Assembly (NCBI GenBank): GCA_040219575.1
Contig: JAVJSD010000022.1
Span: forward strand, 124,001 to 188,000
DNA length: 64,000 bases
From: JAVJSD01 sp040219575
GTDB taxonomy: Bacteria > Planctomycetota > Planctomycetia > Pirellulales > Pirellulaceae
Reading direction: 5' to 3'
In this document: positions 47,055 to 54,025 of the stretch, one piece after another
Numbering within the stretch: the first letter of the stretch is position 1
Layout of the letters: each line of letters starts with the position of its first letter
Position numbers and translations under genes: made by a program
The notes under the pieces: model-generated
Told to the model about the DNA's origin: nothing
The model's input: the letters and a program-made list of their open reading frames with translations, nothing else
Databases searched by the model: none

Positions 47055-47120
47055 GTGCGCCCGTTTCCCATTTCATCGCTGCGGCGCGAACCTCACCCGC
47101 GAAGAACCGCCTCCTCTCCG

Positions 47121-48161
47121 ATGATGATCACGATCGAAGGTTCACATGGCGAAGGGGGCGGGCAAATCATTCGCTCGTCGGTAGCGCTCTCGCTGGTGAC
47201 GGGAGTCCCCGTGACCGTGGAGAAGATCCGCGCGCGGCGGGCCAAACCGGGACTGCGGCGTCAACATCTGACGGCGGTCCGCGCGGCGGCCCAGGTCGGC
47301 GCGGCGACCGTCGAAGGCGCCGAGATCGGCTCGTCGCGACTCGTGTTTCAGCCGCACGGAATTCACGGCGGCACGTACTTCTTTCGCATCGGCACGGCGG
47401 GAAGCACCACGCTCGTATTGCAGACGGTGCTGCCGGCGCTATTGGCCGCCGACAAGCCGTCTCACGTCACCTTGGAGGGAGGCACGCATAACCCGCTGGC
47501 GCCGCCGTTTGAGTTTCTCGACCGCTGCTACCTGCCGCTGCTGCGACGGTTGGGACATCAGGTCGAGGTGACGCTCGATCGGCACGGATTCTTTCCCGCC
47601 GGCGGCGGCCGGATGACGCTGACCGTCGAGCCAGGCGGCGCGTGGCGTCCGCTGAACCTGCTCGAGCGCGGCCGCGTGGTGCGGCGCGACGTTTGCGCGC
47701 TGCTGTCGCAATTGCCCGACCACATCGGCGAGCGCGAATGCTCCACCGCGGTCCGCAAACTCGGCTTCCGCGGCAATGAATCACGAGTGCGGCGAATCAC
47801 CGACAGCAGCGGTCCCGGCAACGTGCTGCTGATCGAAATCGAGTCGGAACACGTCACCGAGATCGTGGCCGGCTTCGGCCAGCGGGGCGTGAAGGCGGAG
47901 CGGGTGGCGACGATGGCCGCCCGCGAGGCGCGGCATTACCTCGACGCCGGCGTCCCCGTCGGCGAACACCTCGCCGATCAACTGCTGCTGCCGCTGGCCA
48001 TCGGCGCCACGCACGGCGCCGGCGGAAGCTTCCGCACACTCGCGCTGTCGGGCCACTCGACCACTCACATCGAACTGCTCGAGAAACTGCTCGACGTCAA
48101 CATGACCGTCGCCGCCAGCGCTCCCGACGACGTCCTGGTGACGGTCGAACCGCCCTCGTAG
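47121..48161 (+). CDS. rtcA: RNA 3'-terminal phosphate cyclase
   Basis: The 346-residue protein opens with MMITIEGSHGEGGGQIIRSSVALS, the family signature, with ARRAKPGLRRQHLTAV and a C-terminal SGHSTTHIELLEKLL containing the adenylated-His region. It converts RNA 3'-phosphates to 2',3'-cyclic ends using ATP, in RNA repair. No rtcB or rtcR is in the window. The ATG at 47121 is followed by another ATG at 47124. The stop codon TAG is supplied by the first bases of a family B palindrome. Confidence 0.95.
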   Translation: MMITIEGSHGEGGGQIIRSSVALSLVTGVPVTVEKIRARRAKPGLRRQHLTAVRAAAQVGAATVEGAEIGSSRLVFQPHGIHGGTYFFRIGTAGSTTLVLQTVLPALLAADKPSHVTLEGGTHNPLAPPFEFLDRCYLPLLRRLGHQVEVTLDRHGFFPAGGGRMTLTVEPGGAWRPLNLLERGRVVRRDVCALLSQLPDHIGERECSTAVRKLGFRGNESRVRRITDSSGPGNVLLIEIESEHVTEIVAGFGQRGVKAERVATMAAREARHYLDAGVPVGEHLADQLLLPLAIGATHGAGGSFRTLALSGHSTTHIELLEKLLDVNMTVAASAPDDVLVTVEPPS

Positions 48162-48180
48162 CCGACGCTGCCAGCGTCGG
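48158..48180. repeat. Dispersed palindrome, family B copy 3
   Basis: GTAGCCGACGCTGCCAGCGTCGG. Its TAG is the rtcA stop codon. Confidence 0.8.
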
Positions 48181-48183
48181 TGA

Positions 48184-48283
48184 GAGCATTGGGGCGCCAT
48201 GCTCACCCCGCGGAGCGGGGTGAAACATGTTGAGTTGAGAGCATTTGGGTGCCATGCTCTCACCGCGGAGCGGGGTGAGCATG
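48184..48283. repeat. Family C repeat, two direct copies
   Basis: AGCATTGGGGCGCCATGCTC with CCGCGGAGCGGGGTGA and CATG occurs at 48184-48229 and again, slightly altered, at 48239-48283. Each copy contains a CCCCGCGGAGCGGGG hairpin. A third copy lies at 53957-53990. Confidence 0.8.
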
Positions 48284-48386
48284 TAGACTTGCGCCCGCAT
48301 GCGCAAACCCAGCGGCTCGGGAGATCAGGCGCGCCCGGCGACAAATCCTTTGCGGTGTTCGGGGGCGACCCGGTAGACTGACACCC

Positions 48387-48531
48387 GGCGGCCAGCGCTG
48401 CCAGACTTCGGGTCGCCTGCGGGGGCGCCGCGGGTGATGACGGAGCATCGAAGCGGTTCGCCCGACGACGCGCACCCGGATTGCGCCAGGTTTCGGTCGA
48501 ATCGGCCCGAGGTCTGGCAGCGCGGGCCGCC
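48387..48531. repeat. Long inverted repeat (26-bp arms)
   Basis: GGCGGCCAGCGCTGCCAGAC... at 48387-48412 is inverted at 48506-48531 with 24 of 26 positions matching. It ends about 30 bp before the MORN-like gene start and may be another REP family. Confidence 0.75.
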
Positions 48532-48559
48532 TGCAGGGGTTCCAACCGCAACGGACTTC

Positions 48560-50143
48560 ATGGCGAACGAAACTCCACGCCGCAAACGTCGCCTGCTGCA
48601 ATTCAGCCTCCGCACCTACCTGGTCATCTCGCTGGTGGGCGGGCTTGGGTTGTGGTGCTCCATGTATTGGCTGCGCGAGTACTGGCCGCACCTGGCCGGC
48701 ACCTGGGGCCCGCCTCCGACCGAAGCGGCGCTCCCCGGCGGTTGGAAGGCCAGGCAGCACCTCCGCGAAGTGACCGACAAGGATAGCGGCCAGAAACGCT
48801 CGCTACGGACGGGGCGCTACGTGTTGGTCGACGAGCACGACTACACGCGCTGCATCGGCTGGTTCAAGGACGACCTGCCCGAGCACACCTGGACCTACTA
48901 TCACGAGAACGGCCGACGGGCGATGCAGGGAGAGTGCCGGCAGGGCCTGCGGTCCGGCCTGTGGACCGCCTGGTACGACAACGGCCGCCAGCAGTGGGAG
49001 ATCGAACACGCCCTGCCGCCCACCAAGGAAGCGCTCGCGCAAGTCGTGGCGCGGCTGAATTCGCAGGGCGACGCCTCGTCGGATGGCGGTTCTCCGGATG
49101 CCGATTCTCCGGAGGGCGAGTCGGATGGTGACGAGTCGCTAGGCGAATCGCCCGACAAGGCGCTGCTGCAGGCGGCGGTTCGCTGGCCGCCGTTGCGGAC
49201 GGCCTTCACCGGCAAATTCACCGGAACGCCCGATATCGTGGCGGTTCGCCACGGCGCGGCCCGCACCTGGTGGTCGAACGGGCATCCGCAAAGCCGCGGT
49301 TCGTTCCAGAACGACCAGCGTCACGGTACGTGGACGTTTTGGGACGAGCAGGGGCGGCGCGTTGAGCAAGGCGATTACGAACAGGGCGCGCGCCACGGCC
49401 CGTGGCAGGAGTGGGACGCCGAGCAGCGCGAGAGCACGGTGCACTATGCCCGGGGAGTTCGCGTCGAGAACGTGGAGCAGCTTTCCACGCGATTGCGCGA
49501 GGCGATCGATGCGGGCGAAGTCACCAGGGCGCTGGAGGTGGTGCAGCTATATGGCGGGCTCGGTGGTGAGTACGCCGACCGTCTCGCACCCGCTATCGGT
49601 TCGGATCAGGTCGAGATCGCCAAAGCCGCCTTGCGAGCAGCCATCCCGATGGGCGAGGACGCCGAGCCGCTGTTGAAGTTGCTCCAACAGGCCGAAAACC
49701 GCCACAGCGGGCGGATGCGAACGATGGCGATCATCGCGCAAATCGCGGCCGGGGCGTCGAATGGCCCGCAGTTGATGTCGCGGCTATTGCGAGACGTTCC
49801 GAGAAATGTACACGACTACTCTTTTTACCCCTTTGTCGAGTGCCTGTTGGACGCGGGGCCAGGGATCATCGAGGTGCTCGAAGTCCAACTTGCCAGCGAC
49901 GACGCCAAAATCCGACATCGAGCGGTCGAGGTGATGGGAACGATGCTGTTCTACAGTTCCGCCGCCGGCGAACCGAATCGCGAGGCCGTGGCGGTCGCCG
50001 CGGTCTCGGCATTGCGTCGAGCCGCCAACCACGACGACCAGAAGGTAGCCCGGCGCGCCCGGGAGATCCTGCAAGTAGCGCCGTTTTGGCAGGGACCGCC
50101 GCAGGGACCGCCGATGCCGTACCGCATTCCTGTCGTCGGCTAG
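48560..50143 (+). CDS. Membrane-anchored protein with MORN/YwqK-like repeats and alpha-helical repeat tail
   Basis: The 527-residue protein has a basic N-terminus (RRKRRLLQFSLRTY) and one membrane segment at about 18-37. MORN/YwqK-type repeats of the form G-W-W/Y-x-NG-x-x-x-x-G follow in two blocks (about 95-145: HTWTYYHENGRR, GLWTAWYDNGRQ; about 235-295: ARTWWSNGHPQ, GTWTFWDEQGRR, GPWQEWDAEQ), separated by an acidic Ser/Asp/Glu linker. The rest is helical and HEAT-like. YwqK-like proteins are sometimes labelled antitoxins, but nothing here supports a toxin pair. The ATG at 48560 fits the anchor. Confidence 0.8.
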   Translation: MANETPRRKRRLLQFSLRTYLVISLVGGLGLWCSMYWLREYWPHLAGTWGPPPTEAALPGGWKARQHLREVTDKDSGQKRSLRTGRYVLVDEHDYTRCIGWFKDDLPEHTWTYYHENGRRAMQGECRQGLRSGLWTAWYDNGRQQWEIEHALPPTKEALAQVVARLNSQGDASSDGGSPDADSPEGESDGDESLGESPDKALLQAAVRWPPLRTAFTGKFTGTPDIVAVRHGAARTWWSNGHPQSRGSFQNDQRHGTWTFWDEQGRRVEQGDYEQGARHGPWQEWDAEQRESTVHYARGVRVENVEQLSTRLREAIDAGEVTRALEVVQLYGGLGGEYADRLAPAIGSDQVEIAKAALRAAIPMGEDAEPLLKLLQQAENRHSGRMRTMAIIAQIAAGASNGPQLMSRLLRDVPRNVHDYSFYPFVECLLDAGPGIIEVLEVQLASDDAKIRHRAVEVMGTMLFYSSAAGEPNREAVAVAAVSALRRAANHDDQKVARRAREILQVAPFWQGPPQGPPMPYRIPVVG

Positions 50144-50168
50144 CGCCGCGCTAGACTTGGAATCTGCC

Positions 50169-50241
50169 GTAGCCGAAGTCGTGAGACTTCTGGAAGTTCC
50201 GTTGCTGTATCGAACTGCCGAACTCTCACGAGTTCGGCTAC
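50169..50241. repeat. Dispersed palindrome, family A copy 7
   Basis: GTAGCCGAAGTCGTGAGAC... with an inverted ...CTCACGAGTTCGGCTAC, between the MORN-like gene and csrA (convergent ends). Confidence 0.85.
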
Positions 50242-50274
50242 CCAAATAGCAAGTCGTAGCGAAGCACTGGTCCC

Positions 50275-50475
50275 TCAGACCGCGGTCGGTTCAAGCGCCG
50301 CCGCCTCGGCTTCGATCACGCCGAAAAAAGGTTCCAGCTCCCCCCGCCGCACCGGCACATCGCGGGGAGCGGAGATCGCCAGGCGAATGCGATTCCCCTT
50401 CACTTCGACCACCTTGATGGTGATGTTGTCGCCAATCACGATCGATTCGTCGCGTTTACGGCTGAGAACAAGCAT
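50275..50475 (-). CDS. csrA: Carbon storage regulator CsrA
   Basis: The 66-residue protein opens with MLVLSRKRDESIVIGDNITI, the universal CsrA start, and has the RNA-binding strand RLAISAPRDVPVRRGE. Dimers bind GGA motifs in mRNA leaders and control translation. The ATG at 50475 has AGGAAGGA just upstream, which contains two GGA triplets, so autoregulation is possible. It is monocistronic and convergent with the MORN-like gene. No flagellar gene is nearby, although many csrA genes lie beside flagellar genes. Confidence 0.96.
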   Translation of the reverse strand: MLVLSRKRDESIVIGDNITIKVVEVKGNRIRLAISAPRDVPVRRGELEPFFGVIEAEAAALEPTAV

Positions 50476-50480
50476 GACAC

Positions 50481-50490
50481 GTTCCTTCCT
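50481..50490 (-). promoter_or_regulatory. csrA SD with overlapping GGA motifs
   Basis: AGGAAGGAAC, read on the minus strand, ends 5 nt before the csrA ATG. It doubles as SD and as a possible CsrA site (two GGA cores). Autorepression is inferred from known CsrA biology, not shown here. Confidence 0.5.
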
Positions 50491-50713
50491 GGAATTGGTT
50501 GCTTCTGCCATTGAATTGTATTCGCTCGACAAGGTGGTTCTGTGAGGCAGATCACCTTGCCTTGCCATGATCGTTATCGCAGGCCCGCCGACACCTTTGG
50601 TCAATCTCGAGAAAATTTCAGGAAGAAGAGGGAGGGCGGCCGCGAAGGCCCTGAATCGACTGCTTCTCCCAGGGGAAGCGGCGTTCGACAGAGAATGTGA
50701 CAGGAAATCGCCC

Positions 50714-50746
50714 ACACAAAAGCCCGAAGCGGAATCACGCTTCGGG
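50714..50746 (-). terminator. Rho-independent terminator downstream of the lipoprotein gene
   Basis: CCCGAAGC...GCTTCGGG forms a perfect 8-bp stem (50723-50746). Read on the minus strand it is followed by CTTTTGTGTG. It lies beyond family A copy 8, about 80 bp after the lipoprotein stop. Confidence 0.6.
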
Positions 50747-50767
50747 ATAGGCTTTGTCTGAGCCCCC

Positions 50768-50831
50768 GTAGCGGAAGTCGCCAGACTTCCGATTTCGAAC
50801 GAATTCTCGGAACTCTGGCGAGTTCCGCTAC
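50768..50831. repeat. Dispersed palindrome, family A copy 8
   Basis: GTAGCGGAAGTCGCCAGAC...CTCTGGCGAGTTCCGCTAC. The last bases overlap the 3' end of the lipoprotein gene. Confidence 0.87.
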
Positions 50832-51397
50832 GGCCGAATTCCCCTGGCCGGGTCGGAAGGGCCGCCCTCGGCCTGAACGCTGCGGGCGACTCGGAGGGCC
50901 CAATCGAGGTATTTTTCGTCCTGAAAGTACATCGCCAGTTGAAGGTAGCCGCCGTCGCCAACCGCGTAGGCGTACACGGCGATCCGCGGCCGACCGCCTT
51001 GCACCTCGCGGAGCAGGTACGCCAGCCGCACCACCTCGCCATCGACCTCCTCGAACAGGTCGCGGCGATCGGGGCTGGACTGTTCTTTGAGCCAGGCCAC
51101 GGTCTGCGCGCGGTCGTTCTCCGGAGGGGTTTGCCAGCTGTTCACCCAGATGGTCCTCCCCCGCGCCGCCAGGACCGTTCCCTCTGCACGCTCTTCCTGC
51201 TTGAAGGTCGGCTCGACGGCGATCGACCACGACGGCGCCACCTGCCGCCGCGGCATGGCGGACTCGACCGCGAGTTGCATGCGATCGTCGGTCGCTGGTC
51301 GGCTCGCAGGCCCGCACCCGGTCAGTGCGGCGCATGCCGCCAGGACTCCGACCAGCACCCGTTGCAGAACTCGATCTGTATCGCGACCGCCCACCAT
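50828..51397 (-). CDS. Hypothetical lipoprotein
   Basis: The 189-residue protein has a type II signal peptide: basic start, hydrophobic VLVGVLAACAALTGC, with a lipobox ending at Cys28. The mature part is soluble and mixed alpha/beta (SWSIAVEPTFKQEERAEGTVLAARG, IAVYAYAVGDGGYLQLAMYF) with no motif I recognise. The start is the ATG at 51397 with AAGGAG 7 nt upstream. Its last codons lie inside family A copy 8. Confidence 0.82.
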   Translation of the reverse strand: MVGGRDTDRVLQRVLVGVLAACAALTGCGPASRPATDDRMQLAVESAMPRRQVAPSWSIAVEPTFKQEERAEGTVLAARGRTIWVNSWQTPPENDRAQTVAWLKEQSSPDRRDLFEEVDGEVVRLAYLLREVQGGRPRIAVYAYAVGDGGYLQLAMYFQDEKYLDWALRVARSVQAEGGPSDPARGIRP

Positions 51398-51418
51398 GGC
51401 GAACTCCTTCTACCACCC

Positions 51419-51460
51419 GTAGCCGACGCTGCCAGCGTCGGTCGGCATGCTGGCAGCATG
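51419..51460. repeat. Dispersed palindrome, family B copy 4
   Basis: GTAGCCGACGCTGCCAGCGTCGG is followed by GGCATGCTGGCAGCATGCC, a second palindrome. They lie between the TIM-barrel protein's stop and the lipoprotein start. Confidence 0.8.
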
Positions 51461-51468
51461 CCCCTCCG

Positions 51469-52443
51469 TCAACCAACCGCCTTGGCGACCGACGCGCGCA
51501 TTGACTCGAGACCCTCGCGGGCGACCTGCTGGGGATCGCGCTCCCAATACTCGCGGTTGAACAACTCCAACGAGAGCATACCGGAAAAACCGGTATCGCG
51601 CAGCGTGCGCAGAATCTCCGTCAACGGCGCGACGCCGCGGCCGGGAAACACACGGGCCGCATCGTTGATCTCTTCCCGCGGCGGATCGGCGGGATAGTCG
51701 TTCATGTGGAACAGGTGCATCGCCGAACCGTTGAGCAATCGCAGGCCGCTGAAATCGGAGCCCCCTTTGTAGAGATGGTACACGTCCAACAGCAACGACG
51801 CCCGCGGGTGGCCGCTCTCGATCGCCACGTAGGCGGACTCGCCCAGCCGACTGAGATTCCGCGAGAAGCCCCACACCTCGAGCAACGGCGTGACGCCCTC
51901 CGACTCGCCCACTTTCAGCAGCGCGCCGTACCGCTGTGCGGCGGCTTGCAGATCGAGGGCCGGTTCCTTGGTCGCGCCGACCGGTGGAGCGGCCATCCGC
52001 GTTCCGCCGATCTCGCGCACCAACTCCATATCGCGCCGGGCCGAAGCGAGGCCCTCGACGCGAACCAGCTCGTCGTCGACGATCCAGGGCGCGAAGCCGA
52101 TGGCGCCGACCACCTTCAGTCCCGCGTCGGCGATGCGTTTGCGCAGCTCCGCCGGTTTGCCCCCCTGTTGCACATAGGCGGTCAAGTCGCGAATCCAGGG
52201 TTCAATGCCGTCGTAGCCGGCTTTCGCCGCCACGTCGATCTGCTCGAGAATCGTCTTGGCCCGCCCGCGGACGGTGCTGGTGTTCAGGCAATAGCCAAAC
52301 GGCGCGGCGGCGGCGGGGCGCGTCTCCGCCTGGGGGGACTCCGCCGCGGTGAGCGAACCGGCGGCGGCCAGCGTCGCGCCGGCGCCTACTCCGGCCAACC
52401 ACTGGCGACGGCTGGGGCGATTGACTTCCAATGGCGGCGACAT
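51469..52443 (-). CDS. Secreted (Tat) sugar phosphate isomerase/epimerase-like TIM-barrel protein
   Basis: The 324-residue protein has a twin-arginine signal (RPSRRQWLAGVGAGATLAAAG). An AP-endonuclease-2-like (xylose isomerase-like) barrel follows, with KAGYDGIEPW, TPLLEVWGFSRN, LLLDVYHLYKGG, LFHMNDYP and MLSLELFN. The Glu/Asp/His/Glu set in those blocks fits the family's metal site. Such proteins are annotated as sugar phosphate isomerases or hydroxypyruvate isomerases. Tat-exported versions are frequent in planctomycetes. The real substrate is unknown. The ATG at 52443 was chosen for the signal. Confidence 0.88.
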   Translation of the reverse strand: MSPPLEVNRPSRRQWLAGVGAGATLAAAGSLTAAESPQAETRPAAAAPFGYCLNTSTVRGRAKTILEQIDVAAKAGYDGIEPWIRDLTAYVQQGGKPAELRKRIADAGLKVVGAIGFAPWIVDDELVRVEGLASARRDMELVREIGGTRMAAPPVGATKEPALDLQAAAQRYGALLKVGESEGVTPLLEVWGFSRNLSRLGESAYVAIESGHPRASLLLDVYHLYKGGSDFSGLRLLNGSAMHLFHMNDYPADPPREEINDAARVFPGRGVAPLTEILRTLRDTGFSGMLSLELFNREYWERDPQQVAREGLESMRASVAKAVG

Positions 52444-52736
52444 ACACAGGCCTCGGCAGGGACGGGTTCGACCGGTTATTCCGGTCGGTGGGACCGCCCC
52501 ATTCTCGCTACTGCTGCCGCCGACCGCAACGGATGGAACGGCCGGCGGCTGGCGACTACAGTGAACAATCACGGGTTCGCATGGCTGTTCCCAACCCGCT
52601 GGCGGCGCCCTCATGCCCGCTGGCGGCGGTTGACGGCGATGCGCCCGACACACCGCCGGCGCGTCGCCCATAAGCTACCCTCTAGATGAGTGTCGGGCGG
52701 AGCCGTCGGGCTCCCCCACCACGAAGGAAAGTCACC

Positions 52737-53042
52737 GTGGACGAGACAACCTCGACGCCCAACAACGAACATCCCCCCGCCGACGAGGCCCGCGTGAAGG
52801 AGTTGCAAGAGGAAGCACGCACCGCGAAGGAAGCGATGCTGCACGCCCGCGAGCAACTTCGACAAGCCGAGCAGTCGTATTGCCAGGCCCAACAGCGTCT
52901 GCTCGACGAGCAGGGCGAGCCGACGTCGTACGGAGAAATCATCGATCAGGCGCTCGGCTTCGTCCGCAAGCATCCGGGCATCGGCGTCACCGCCGCCGCC
53001 GCGATGGGTTTCGTGGTGGGCCGGATCCTGCGCCGTTGGTAG
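52737..53042 (+). CDS. YqjD/ElaB-like (DUF883-type) membrane-anchored protein
   Basis: The 101-residue protein has a helical, charged N-terminal part (about 15-60) and then YGEIIDQALGFVRKHPGIGVTAAAAMGFVVGRIL, the DUF883-type C-terminal anchor (V-R-x-x-P-x-x-x-V-x-x-A-x-G-x-G). E. coli YqjD and ElaB bind stalled ribosomes at the membrane in stationary phase. I start at the GTG at 52737 because AAGGAAAG lies 6 nt upstream; an ATG at 52686 has no SD. It is the first of three small membrane genes. Confidence 0.8.
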   Translation: MDETTSTPNNEHPPADEARVKELQEEARTAKEAMLHAREQLRQAEQSYCQAQQRLLDEQGEPTSYGEIIDQALGFVRKHPGIGVTAAAAMGFVVGRILRRW

Positions 53043-53132
53043 ACCGCGCGTCAGCCTGATCGCGCAATGGCCATGGGGCTGAGCCGAATCGCCTGGGGCT
53101 CCGCCCATGGCGCTCAGAGTGGAACAACTGGC

Positions 53133-53498
53133 ATGCCGCGCACGATCCGAATCACTGAACAGCGCCGCGACTTGTCGACCCGCATCGCGCGGCAGCGGCG
53201 GCGTCTCGATCGCCGCGCCGGCGCCTTGCTGGATCAAACGCTGTTGGTCGGTTCGTGGCGCGCGTACGTCGAGCAACACCCGGCGCGATCGCTGTTGGCG
53301 GCGGCCGGGGCGGGCATGGCGATGTCGCTGCTGGCGCGGGGCGGCGCGAAGCAACTGGGACGGCTGGGACGCCGACTGTATGAAGCCGCTGTCGGCGCCG
53401 CCTGGGGCGAAATCTGGACGCACCTGAAGGACATCGGCGAGCTGTTCGGAGAGCAACTGGAGGGCGAGTCCTCGCAACGGAGTGAGGACGATGCCTGA
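53133..53498 (+). CDS. Small membrane-associated protein, middle gene of a YqjD/YqjK/YqjE-like set
   Basis: The protein has about 121 residues: a basic helical N-terminus (RRDLSTRIARQRRRLDRRAG), VEQHPARSLLAAAGAGMAMSLLARGG as a single membrane segment, then an amphipathic helix. By position and basic helix it may correspond to YqjK, but similarity is not visible enough to assert. The start is uncertain: ATGs exist at 53067, 53073 and 53133. It overlaps the next gene by 8 nt. Confidence 0.7.
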   Translation: MPRTIRITEQRRDLSTRIARQRRRLDRRAGALLDQTLLVGSWRAYVEQHPARSLLAAAGAGMAMSLLARGGAKQLGRLGRRLYEAAVGAAWGEIWTHLKDIGELFGEQLEGESSQRSEDDA

Positions 53499-53931
53499 GA
53501 CGCCGCATGCCCCAGTGGCCGGCCTCGCCGACGACCTGCGCGGCGCCTGGACCGAGGCCTCGCAGATGGTCTCGCTGCGCCGGGCGCTGGCCGAGTCGGA
53601 GCTGCGCAGCGACCTGGCCGCCGCGCGGGGATTCGCCATCGTCGCCGGAACCTGCCTTGTGCTGGCGATCGCCGGCGTCGCGGTGTTGGCCGTGGCGGGC
53701 GCCGGCTACGCCGATCATCGCTACGGCTTCGACTTCCCCTGGTTCACTCTCGCGACCGGCGCGGTGCTGCTGGGGGGCGGTTTGCTGGTGGGCCTGTTGA
53801 GCTGGCTGCGATTCCGCCGCAATCTGCTGCTGTTCGAGCAGTCGCGGCACGAACTGAAGGAAGACCTGTTGTGGCTCGAAGAATGGCTCGGCCGCACGCA
53901 AGACGGCGACGACGAGAATCAATCCTCCTAG
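53491..53931 (+). CDS. Phage-holin-3_6/YqjE-like (DUF1469-type) membrane protein
   Basis: The 146-residue protein has two membrane helices (about 50-75 and 85-110) and a short charged C-terminal tail, matching the layout of YqjE-type holin-like proteins. GAGG precedes the ATG at 53491, which overlaps the upstream gene. The stop TAG is the first base triplet of family B copy 5. No phage genes are nearby, so this is unlikely to be a lytic holin. Confidence 0.78.
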   Translation: MPETPHAPVAGLADDLRGAWTEASQMVSLRRALAESELRSDLAAARGFAIVAGTCLVLAIAGVAVLAVAGAGYADHRYGFDFPWFTLATGAVLLGGGLLVGLLSWLRFRRNLLLFEQSRHELKEDLLWLEEWLGRTQDGDDENQSS

Positions 53932-54025
53932 CCGATGCCGACTTCGGCCAGGTTGCTTGGGCGCCACGCTCTCACCGCGGAGCGGGGTTCGTCGCCGAAG
54001 CTGGCGGCATCGGCGACGCCGGCTA
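53929..54025. repeat. Composite family B/C palindrome between convergent genes
   Basis: TAGCCGATGCCGACTTCGGC at the left and GCCGAAGCTGGCGGCATCGGC...GCCGGCTA at the right are inverted, with a family C unit (CTCACCGCGGAGCGGGG) between. The outer TAG/TTA ends are the stop codons of both flanking genes. Confidence 0.82.

Larger units (their letters stand above)
46797..47060 (+). ncRNA. Candidate structured leader or small RNA upstream of rtcA
   Basis: Two strong hairpins are visible. At 46830-46859, AACC-GA-CCCGGG pairs with CCCGGG-A-GGTT. At 46916-46956, GAG/CCTCG/TAG pairs with CTA/CGAGG/CTC. A short GC hairpin with seven T's follows at 47036-47054. The composition differs from neighbouring coding DNA. 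I found no tmRNA, RNase P, SRP or known-riboswitch signature. It could be a cis-acting attenuator of rtcA or an independent sRNA; the 5' end is a guess. Confidence 0.4.
46619..47120. other. Intergenic leader region upstream of rtcA
   Basis: This 500-bp stretch holds a family A palindrome (46666-46729), then an apparently transcribed structured leader with two hairpins, an SD-equipped 11-codon ORF and a candidate intrinsic terminator, before the rtcA start. No larger gene is convincing. Confidence 0.6.
48162..48559. other. Repeat-rich intergenic region before the MORN-like gene
   Basis: It holds family B copy 3, two direct copies of family C, and the long inverted repeat 48387-48412/48506-48531. 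No gene of its own is apparent. The MORN-like frame is open upstream to about 48434, but that part lies in the repeats. Confidence 0.65.

Noticed and set aside
46797..47060. Leader region as tmRNA, RNase P RNA or SRP RNA
   Set aside because: The conserved cores of these RNAs (tmRNA acceptor/TpsiC end, GAGGAAAGTCC of RNase P, GGTCAGG...GGAAGCAGCC of SRP) are not present.
48560..50143. YwqK-like repeats as an antitoxin of a toxin-antitoxin pair
   Set aside because: The protein has a membrane anchor and a long helical tail, and no toxin-like gene is adjacent.
53491..53931. Holin-like gene as evidence of a prophage
   Set aside because: No phage structural, lysis or integration genes are nearby and the gene sits in a YqjD/YqjE-like set.
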